From Nageia nagi (lineage: Eukaryota; Pinophyta), in assembly GCA_050084985.1 (NCBI GenBank), contig JBITNC010000002.1, positions 26,474,001 to 26,538,000 on the forward strand: 64,000 bases of DNA. The letters are read 5' to 3'. Each line of letters begins with the position of its first letter. Within the stretch, counting starts at the first letter, position 1. Of the stretch, positions 54,829 to 64,000 are shown one piece after another. Below the pieces are notes generated by a model that worked only from the letters and a program-made list of their open reading frames with translations, made no database searches and was not told the origin of the DNA. Both the position numbers and the translations under genes were made by a program.

Positions 54829-55436
54829 TGTAGACCCAAAATAAAGCATATAATTGTCAATGAGGGTTATTAATGCACTATTGGTCTAGTTTGTTGTTAT
54901 TGTTGCATATATCTGAAATATGGCAATAACGAATAACAAAAATATATTTATTCTTAATTAGATTACATGTTCATTCCGTTAAGAGCAACATACATAAAAT
55001 ACGAGCATATATTCATTCAATTGCACGTTGTTGGAAGCCTAAAGGAGGTATGTCGCTAGCAGCCTAAAATAAGTAATATAATAGATGCAATCAAGGATGT
55101 TGCGATGAGTGAACGAAAGAATCATTAGATAGCAAATATGAGATATAACTTACAAATAATATTTACACATAATAGAGTAATGTAACGTGTGCTATAATCT
55201 CTCTAGAATCATCCTCATATTCATTTGCCCGTAAAGTCTAAGGTCATCATTTGATGCCTTTATATATGATACATGTTTACATGAATTTGATCTTTTTGAT
55301 CCCTTGTACATGCCACAAGGGTCCATTACATAAATTACATAGATTTGGGTATTTTTAACTGCTTTTTACATAATACCTCATTGAGGATCTAAAATGAATT
55401 ATTTAATAATTAATAATTCATTTTTAGGCATCTACA
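54829..55436 (-). mobile_element. Gypsy 5' LTR
   Basis: 608 bp, plus-strand ends TGTAGACCC...GCATCTACA. It is homologous along its length to the LTR at 27594-28190 in the same orientation, which places both on minus-strand elements. The internal region with gag starts on its left. No 3' LTR partner is in the window. Confidence 0.9.
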
Positions 55437-56908
55437 ATTAGTGCTGACTTCTATGAATTTTTGGTCTATGTATCTCAACATTTGCATTATTCTTTTTAGT
55501 GATTTATGGTAACTTGGAAGCATTTTTAAGTCTTTAGTCTAACAGATATCCTTTGGTTCCGAAAGCTTCATGTGATGAGATTCAAAAAAATATATCATAG
55601 GTTTTTCTGGTTTGAGATGGTGGAACTATCAATTTATGCCTTAAGAGTAATTAAGTGCTTTAAGTTGAGAATTTGCATTTTTTTCAAAGGTACTTATGGG
55701 TTTCTTAGTACTTATCAAAATTCAAGTTCGTATATGATATTGATACTGGCATTAACATTATTTATCGTGCTAATGCTAGGCTTAGCATTCATGCTAAGAT
55801 ATTTGAGTATATTTTGGTCTTAATTGGTAAGTTTAGGTATTATTTTCTCAACCATTTTCATATTTTTATATATTAAATAAATACACAAGTGCTATTTACA
55901 AAATTGCATATGATTACTGGGTTATATAATTACTTTGATAAAACTATTCGGAAATGTAAATTTTTATTTTAGAAAAATGGCTATATCCTTGTTGGGTGGA
56001 CAATAAATACCCATCATTGTTATGTATTTATGATCATTATGTTTGTGAATATGAAAATCCTTTGGGTTGGGCATTTATCATCTTGTTTGGCTTTATCATT
56101 GCATGTATTTATTGGGAAGATATTGATAAAATCCCATATATTGGAATATAACAACCCCTTTGGTTATGCATTTGTCACTTTATCATTTAATACATCCACG
56201 AATGGAGCATTCTTTACCCCCATGATGATGTGCACCCATGAATGGGGCAACTTGTTACTTCCATAACGGTGTGACTCTCATTTGAGCTTAGGACCTATGA
56301 TGCCTAAGTTTAAATTAACCATCACCATTATAATTATTCATGATCATATGTGTGCATCCATGAATGATTAATTAGGTATTTATGTGACGATATTTCATAT
56401 ATGAGTATGATATTTGGCACTTTCATGATAATGTATGCATATTATATTATTTTCATCCTTACTCTCTATTGTTATATCTTTGGTAATAAAATGTTGTGTA
56501 TGAGTCCATGAATGAGATGCTTGGTTCTATTGAGATGATTTTTATCCATGATTAGGGAATTAAGTGTTACCACAATGATATCATGCACTTATGATGATTA
56601 CTACTCCTATTATTACTGCTATAATTTTAAGAGTTTATCATCACATATATGTTTGGAAGGTGGTATTTTATGTCTCTATTTTTTAGGTTATTTTTTGCTC
56701 TAGGTTGTTCTCATTCTATGGAGAGCCACTCAATTTTCATAATCAAGGGAAAGAGGGGGCAACATATATCACCAAAATTTGATGATTGGATGGTTGTACA
56801 ACAATAATAGGGAAGTATCAAATATTTTCCTTTCTTTTTTGTTTCCTTTGCAAACATAATTACATTTCAAGTTCATTTCATTTCACTATATTTGCAAAGG
56901 GGGGCATT
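55437..56908 (+). other. Probable retroelement 3' region, no gene
   Basis: No recognised coding domain. Degenerate repeats around CATGAATGGGGCA and CCATGAATGA occur at 56,200-56,530. Two purine tracts, AAGGGAAAGAGGGGG (56745-56759) and GCAAAGGGGGGCA (56894-56906), look like plus-strand polypurine tracts. The second is followed by TGTTTATACTTAATTTTG at 56909, a plausible LTR start. Inference only. Confidence 0.35.
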
Positions 56909-58304
56909 TGTTTATACTTAATTTTGCTCCACCTTAGGTGGTCCTATTAAGTGTTTTATTATGGAAAAACTATATTGTATCTTGGATGTCATATTGGTCC
57001 TTTCTCATGTAATCTTATTATTTTATGTGCTAGGTACCCTAGCATCGATGTTAGCATTCCTAAAGGGAAATTGGATGTTGTCTTGCATATATAAGGGTAA
57101 GTATGATTCTAGAAAAAGTTATCAATATTTTAATCTCAATAGCTAGTACCATTTCAATGTTTTGATGTTTATCAATGCCACCTATTACGATTGGGATTTT
57201 GTTAGCATGAGCATATTTGTTATTCCATATTTTGTAATTAAATGTCTAGCTTGAATTGTTATCATATGTTGTTCTTTGGATCTTGATTACAAAATCCATT
57301 CCTTTGGATGCTTAGTGTTCATGCTATTGTACACATCATTGCTACTAATCGAGATCCAATATCTTCACCCTTACAGGTGTCCATGCTATCATTATAGTCT
57401 ATCGTGCTTGTGGGGATTCACATATAAAGGTCTTTATCTTCACAAGATCCTATTTGCATATAATCTTCATCATATAAATAAGGTTTACAATTCGTATTTA
57501 TCCTTCAATTAATCTTAATCTCGTTAGTGTGTTTGTTATCTTGATCTAATGATTTGGATTCATTTTTATACTACTACAATCATTTATATTTAGATTATTA
57601 TCCCTTATTATTCATTACTGTTAATCCATGTTTATCTTAGTTAATAACAAAGATAATACATTATCACATGTCAATATTTTAATATATTCGCCACTTAATT
57701 CATGCTAAGGGTCATTAAAAATATTCAATAATAAACATAAAAGAATATAAAGGAAAAGACATAAAGGGAGGCAAAGCAAGCAAGTCCAATGCATCAAACT
57801 TGGATTCTATTATGCTTGGAGTTGGAGTTTGTAATTTGCCATCATGCGCATGAGGGGTGACTGAGGACACACCCAAATCCATCATTCCAAAAGCAAAACA
57901 TCCAAATCCATAGGAAAAGGACCTCCAGTGACCCATTTGGCTTGAAAAGGGTTACCAACAGTCCTCTCTGTACTGAGTTCTATGAAACTATATTTTGATT
58001 TACGAATTTGCTCGATTTTGATCCAAAAGGGGTAGTGTGATCACTCATTTTGCATGCATATATTAAAATATATCTAATGGTGTATCTTTCTTATCATTTA
58101 GAGATCATATATGGTGGATAATCATTAAATGAGATATATTGAGGAGACATTTTATCTATTTATTTAAATCATTCATCATTGAAATAAGTATCTTTAATTT
58201 TACTAAAAAATACTTTCAACTTCCTTAAGAAGCCTAATATAGGAATATCATGTAATCATTGTTGTCCATGAGATGGTTCTCTTTATTACATTTTATGAAA
58301 TAAT
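56909..58304. other. No recognisable gene
   Basis: AT-rich sequence. Frames at 56961, 57276 and 57715 show no family signature. A candidate LTR may start at 56909 but I found no partner or clear end. The segment ends at the duplication junction 58304/58305. Confidence 0.4.
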
Positions 58305-59168
58305 ATTGGTGGTCTATCATGATCTACCTAGTCCAAAAGGGCAAAGAGAAGTTTATTTTGAGAAGAATGATGGCCATGCAAGCATGTAGGAGGAGAATGA
58401 CACAAGCATGGAGGAGGATAATGATGCAAGCAAGGAGCATATTTCTTGGAGAATGATGGCCATGCAAGGGTTTGAAGGATAGCCATAGTAGAGAAGGTCA
58501 ACTATATCAGGGGCAAGACAACAAAGACCAAGCTGCTAATCATGTGGGACAAGTAGGCTACCAACATGGAGGGAGAGCAGAGACTAGGTCACCAACAAAG
58601 TATGAGATAGCAAAGACCAATCTGCCAAAAAATTGAATTAATTATAAAAGTTACTCCTTTTGAAATAAAAAAATTCCTCCTTTTTACTGTGGGGCCATTC
58701 ATTTGAATAAGATAAATTACTTCCTTATGAAATGAATTGTAACAAGATACTCAAATAACATTATTTAATACATATATACATATATATTCTCATATTATAT
58801 TTTTCTTCACAAAGATAAAAAATATCTTTTCTTAAGATATTATTTCTTAAAAAGTATCTATATATATATACATTAAATTGTATTCACACCCTTTTTGGAA
58901 AAAAAATTAATCCAAATATATGCAAAATTAGAGCAATATAACAAGCAATTTTAACTTGTAACTAATAGTAGGAAGTATTAGTATAGGTAAACATAATTGC
59001 TTCACAATATATTACTCTCTTTAAAAAAGTTTTACCACATATATAAGAAATGACTAACATAATACAAAATATATTAGTATCATTAGTGAAATATGCCAAA
59101 CTATAAAAAAGAAGAATATATGTGGGAGGTTATACCTTATCTTGAATTTTACCTCAATAATGTAAATG
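58305..59168 (-). mobile_element. Copia leader end (copy 2)
   Basis: Copy of 44959-45823, with one G fewer at 58468-58470. It starts abruptly within the leader, so this copia fragment has no more than its PBS-proximal leader part. Confidence 0.85.
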
Positions 59169-59665
59169 AAGAGATGAACTATAACATGAACAACTATAAA
59201 CTCCCAAGGTCACATGAAAACTCACAATACACATCTAATAAACTCACAAAGCAATCTCATAATGTAGCACAAGATGTAAGTGGTTCCTCCAACTAGGAGT
59301 ACATCCACTAACTAGATCTTTACTTCAATCACAAATACAACTCTCTTACAATCCTCCTAATATCAACTTCTAAACGTTCTCCTCTAGCACAACTTTACTC
59401 CACAAATTAGTGTGTAATCACAAAGAGGGAGCCTTCTATTTATAGGCCAAAATCCCTCTTTGGATCACCTTTTAATCCAATGTACAAAAGCATGACATGC
59501 ATATCTTTTTACCCAAGGGGCATGCTCATGACATGGAGTGTAAGACAAGTAAAATTATCATATTCACTTAAATACTTAAGGTATCAAATGATACCCTTAT
59601 GTATTAATAAATTTACAAAGAGGATTAATACAAACCTTTACAATAATACATTATACATTCCAACA
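59169..59665 (-). mobile_element. Copia LTR (copy 2)
   Basis: Copy of 45824-46320, no differences noticed. Confidence 0.8.
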
Positions 59666-62507
59666 TAAAGTTGTCATCATAAACATAAATTCAACACAAG
59701 AATTCAAACTTCACTCTCCTTTGAGGGTAACTTCACCAATCCGATAGCATCCTTTAGCTTATAGAACTGAGCTTCAAGAAGGGGCTTGATGAATAAATTA
59801 ATGGAGTTCAAGGTAGATGGATAATACTCCAAGTGTCTATTATCATCAAGAACCTTCTCCCTGATGAGATGGGCCTAGATTTCTACATGTTTTGTTCTCT
59901 AATTATTTGAAAAAATTAAAGATGAGCCAACTTGCTCATACCTAATTTCTTTTAGAAGATGCATTAACCAAATAGCTTCCTGGAATGCAATGGACATGGC
60001 ATGATATTCTACTTCTATGGTGGAAAGAGAAATAGTAGCCTGCTTCTTAGAAGCCCAAAAGATAGCACCTGAACTAATGCTAAACACATATGCAGAGGTT
60101 GATTTTTTGTCATCTCTATCTCCCCCATAGTTAGAATCTAATAATCTAGAGAGAATAAACATTGGCAACTTAGGATACTTGAGAGAAAGAACCTTTATAC
60201 TTGCAAAATACCTAAAGATTTGCTTAACAACATCAAGGTGCTCAACATATCATTTCTACATGAATTGTACCATCAGATTCACTGTAAAGGTAATATCTAG
60301 CCTAAAAATAGTTAAATACAGAAGACTACCAATTAATTGCTTATAAGTTGTAGCATCAGGCAACTTAGAGTTGGAGCTAAGAGAAATAGTTATTCCATGA
60401 GAGATTAGGATCGTAACATATCTACACTCCTCCATTCCAAACTTTTACAAGATGTCTGATATATACTTGGATTTACTAAGATAAGTACAATTCTTATATT
60501 AATACGCTTGCATCCTTAGGTAGTAGTGCAAGAGATCAAGATTAGTTATTTCAAACATTACCTTAAGTTTGGATATGCACTTTTGAATGATATCTTCATT
60601 TTTTTCAGTTATTAGAAGATCATCCACATAAAGGAGAATCAAGACCACATATTTTCTCTGAGTGAACACATATAGGTCGGAGTAAAAAAAACACTTGGAG
60701 AATATAATGTTTGCAAAGTATCTTGAAATCTTCTTGTACCAGGCTCTAGGTGCTTGCTTGAGTCCATACAATGACTTCTTTAACTTGCACACAAAGGACT
60801 CTTTACCTTCCACAATAAACCCTTTTGGTTGATTCATGAAGATTTCTATATCTAAGTCACCATTGAGAAATGCACTATTGACATTAAATTGAAAAAAATT
60901 CCATCCTTGAGCTATAGAAAGAGTAAGGATAATTCTAATAGTAGGCATTTTTGCCATGGGAGAAAAGGTTTCCTCATAATCTACATTGTATTTTTGAGCA
61001 AAACCTTTAGCTACTAGCCTTACCTTGTATTTCTCAATATCCCCAACTGAATTGAACTTGACCTTATAGATCCACTTATTGCCAATTACTTTTTTCTCAT
61101 TGGGATAAGGAACCAAGTTCCAAATTTTATTTTTCATAAGCGCCTCATATTCCACTTTCATGGCTTCCATCCAACACCCTTGCTTTGAAGCTTCTTTGAA
61201 AGATGAGGGCTCTTTTTGCTATCAATTTTGGCAAATAAGGATTTGTTCAAGGTCATGCTCCTTGTTACCCTTTATGTTGGAGAGTTTTTTCCTAGGGTGA
61301 TTTGTCTACATCAATATTTAACCAACTAGGTGCAACTGAAGAGTCCTCTGGATCATGCACATCCTTATTAGAAATAAATTCTTTAGGAAGTTCATTGAAC
61401 TTAACATCTCTTGAAATGAACACTGCTTTATAGGATGGAGAGTAGAGCCTATAACCTTTATGATAACTATCATAACCCATAAAGATGCATTTTTCAACTC
61501 TTTATCCAACTTCTTTTTCTTAGAAACAATATAGGAGAATGCTTCACAACCAAACACCCTAAGGTGAGAAATGTTAGGTTTTCTTCATGACCACACCTCA
61601 AAAGGAGTTTTACCTTGAACGACTTTTATGGGACACCTATTCAAGGTGTAAATAGCAGTGCTCATAGCTTCACCCTATAAGAAACTAAGAAGATTACCTA
61701 GCATACATCTAGCCATCTCCATAATTATCCTATTTTTCCTTTTAACAACATCATTCTGCTGAGTAGTGTAAGGAATCATAAATTGACTTTTGATTCCATA
61801 CTTAACACAAAAATCATTAAACTCATTGCTATTATATTCTCTCCCATTATTTGATGTCAACATCTTAATTTTAAGGTTAGTTTGATTTTTAACTAAGGCC
61901 TTAAAATTCTTAAAACTCTTAAAGGTTTGATCCATGTGCTCAAGTAGATAGCCAAAAGTCATCCTAATAAAGTCATCAATGAAGGTTAAGATGTAAAATG
62001 CTCCCTCAAGGGACTTAGTCTAAAATGAATCCATCAAATCTTAATGCACAAGTTGAAGTAGTTGAGATTCTCTTGTTACCTTATCATTTTCAAACTTTTG
62101 TTTATTCATCTTACCAAGGATGCACTTCTCACACAAACCAGTTGAAGGAGAAATTGAAGGTAAACCTTCCATAAGTTCTTGGTCTTTCATGACTTAAATA
62201 CTCTTATGGTTAAGGTTCTCTAAACATTGGTGCTAAAGATTGCCAATAGAACACACATTTGTAGCAAGACACATCTTTGTAGGAACTTGATCCATAACAT
62301 CAAGATCATCTTTCATTAACCCTTTGACCACGTGGCAAGTCCTTTCTTAATGCACTAGGATTGAAAGTTGAACTCAAAAGAGTACCCTTTTTTTATAACT
62401 TGGATCACATAGAGAAGGTTCATCCTTAGCTTAAGAACATAAAGCACATTTTTAAGAACCTTCCCATGAATCAAGACACTCTTAATTCCTTAGACTTCAA
62501 GGATAAA
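59666..62507 (-). pseudogene. Gag-less copia pol remnant (copy 2)
   Basis: Copy of 46321-49161. RT reads further than in copy 1: the extra A at 60553-60555 keeps the frame through KVMFEITNLDLLHYYLRMQ, matching the nested copia (FEMTNLGLLHYYLGMQ). Copy 2 therefore has the ancestral state and copy 1 the deletion (or a sequencing error). Same missing gag and missing polypurine tract. Confidence 0.88.
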
Positions 62508-63017
62508 GATACCAATTAAGAGAGTTGAACTATAACATAAATAACTTTAAACTCCCAAGATCACATGTAGGCTCATAATTCACATCTAAGAAACTCACAA
62601 ATCAATCTCATAAAGATAACTCAAGATATAAGTGGTTCCTCCAACTAAGAGTACATCCACTAACTAGATCTCTCTTAATTCACAAATAACAACTCTTACA
62701 ATCTTTCTAAACTCAACTCTTAAACACTATCCACTAACATAACTTTGCTTCACAAATTGGTATATAATCACAAAGAGGGAGCCTTCTATTTATAGGCAAA
62801 AATACCTCTTTGGATCACCCTTTTACCTAATGTACAAAGGCATGACATGCAACACCCTTTTACCCAAGGGGCATGCTCATGACATGGAGTGTAGGACAAG
62901 TTACATTATCATATTCACTTAAATACTTAAGGTATATAATGACATCCTTAAGTATTAGTAAATTTACAAAAATGATTATTATAAAACCTTTGCAATAATG
63001 CATTATACATTCTAATA
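62508..63017 (-). mobile_element. Partial PBS and copia 5' LTR (copy 2)
   Basis: Copy of 49162-49671: partial primer-binding site at 62508-62516 and LTR at 62517-63017. Confidence 0.85.
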
Positions 63018-64000
63018 GCCTTTGCATGAAAATGGCCACCACATAAACTATCACGAGCTTGTTCCAAGGTAGTAGCTATCTCATTTTGTGTAAAACATCT
63101 CAACAATGCATCATCAAATGACTTATTATATAAAACTTCTCCAATGATCACAAATTTTATTGCAATTCTCTTTAATCTCACTCTTTCATTTATATCAAAA
63201 TTTTCAAGAATTATTTGATTTTTCAAATAATTGTAAATATCAAAGTACCAATTCTAAAAATCATTTTCTTTTGTAATAATACAAGTTTGAATTTCATGCA
63301 TATGATCCATGTAAGAAGGAGAGCTTAACTTACAAATTGTGAGGATGGTCTCTTCATCTTTAATCTCAATTGGTGCTAGAGAGGTTGCACTTGCCATTGC
63401 ATATGCGTACTTATTTTTAGTTCTAGGAATATTTTGAATGGTATATCTATCAAAATAATCTAATAAATTAGTCACCACAAGTTTATAAGGCTTTAAATTT
63501 TTATCCTTAGTATCAAAGAAGTCTTGCACTTGATTGACAACAAGCTGTGAATCCCCCTATATCTTTATATCCTTGATTTTCAAAGTTATAATAGCATTCA
63601 ATCCTAATATCAGAGCCTCATATTCAGCCATGTTGTTTATGCATTCAAAACCAAGTTTATATGCCATAAGGATTACCTGATTTGTAGAAGATACCAAAAT
63701 AATACCTACCCTTGCTCCATGAGAATATTTTGATCCATCAAAATGCAGGGTCCAGATAGTGGGCTCATCTTTTGTGAGATAAATGTACTTAGTAGGGATC
63801 GATATCTCATTAAATTCATGCCATTGGTGGCCCTCTAGCAAGTCTTCATGCTACTAGCGATGTGGTTCTTCATGAAAGATGTTTGGAAATTCTTCATAGA
63901 TGACTGCCTCCCCATCTTGAGGGAAATCAACTATCAAATTTGTGATTTCTTGGCCTTTGACAAATTTTTTCTTTACAACATTGATGCCAAATTCTTACAA
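63018..64000 (-). pseudogene. Gypsy RNase H and integrase start (copy 2)
   Basis: Copy of 49672-50654, with the second RNase H (63841-63557 and 63529-63254) and integrase zinc start (63226-63018). The gypsy presumably continues beyond the window as it does in copy 1. Confidence 0.85.

Larger units (their letters stand above)
58305..64000. repeat. Right copy of 13.3-kb-spaced direct duplication
   Basis: Repeats 44959-50654 to the last base of the window. The offset is 13,346 bp, changing to 13,345 between the two indels. Left of 58305 the sequence is unrelated to that left of 44959. If tandem, the unit is 44959-58304. Confidence 0.95.

Overview
KIND OF DNA. This is plant nuclear DNA. It contains part of one split host gene on the minus strand, embedded in decayed, nested transposable elements. 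The sequence is AT-rich. It shows plant-type GT-AG introns, one of about 4 kb, and tRNA-iMet-primed Ty1/copia elements, Tat-like Ty3/gypsy elements, LINE remnants and a CACTA element. That fits a large, repeat-rich plant genome. A gymnosperm is my guess, but nothing here proves the lineage. I see no rRNA, tRNA or CRISPR.

LAYOUT. 1-4,250: repeat-rich DNA and a broken LINE split by an LTR-like insert. 5,898-15,827 (minus): the first seven exons of phosphoribosylformylglycinamidine synthase (PurL/PUR4, de novo purine synthesis). They encode a transit-peptide-like N-terminus and the PurL N-terminal domain. The catalytic remainder is not seen and should lie beyond the left edge. Intron 5 holds a LINE ORF1 remnant. 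15,990-17,790: AT-rich DNA without recognisable genes. 17,790-22,145: fragments of one copia family in both orientations, including an inverted LTR pair. 22,463-25,285 (+): a second, decayed copia whose gag is split by a 1,041-bp CACTA element with a GTA target duplication. 25,586-27,476 (+): 3' part of a gypsy pol. 27,594-29,690 (minus): 3' part of another gypsy with its 3' LTR and polypurine tract.

29,690-46,320 is an older minus-strand copia ('outer'). It is interrupted at 34,035-42,911 by a nearly complete relative of the same family ('nested'), with 5-bp target duplications ACAAG and LTRs about 1.5% different. 46,321-49,671 is a copia remnant without gag. 49,672-55,436 is a minus-strand Tat-like gypsy, from the integrase zinc region back to its 5' LTR. 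55,437-58,304 has no recognisable gene.

From 58,305 to the window end the sequence repeats 44,959-50,654 with only two single-base homopolymer length differences noticed. This is either a very recent 13,346-bp tandem duplication or an assembly artefact.

HOW IT FITS TOGETHER. PUR4 is the only host gene. All other coding sequence is from transposable elements, nearly all broken. The order of events can be read from nesting: outer copia, then nested copia, then the 13.3-kb duplication. I found no convincing new biological system. The best candidates for new description are the copia family, with its 3.2-kb modular leader, repeats next to the primer-binding site and a tandem repeat between RNase H and the 3' LTR, and the gag-less recombinant copia.
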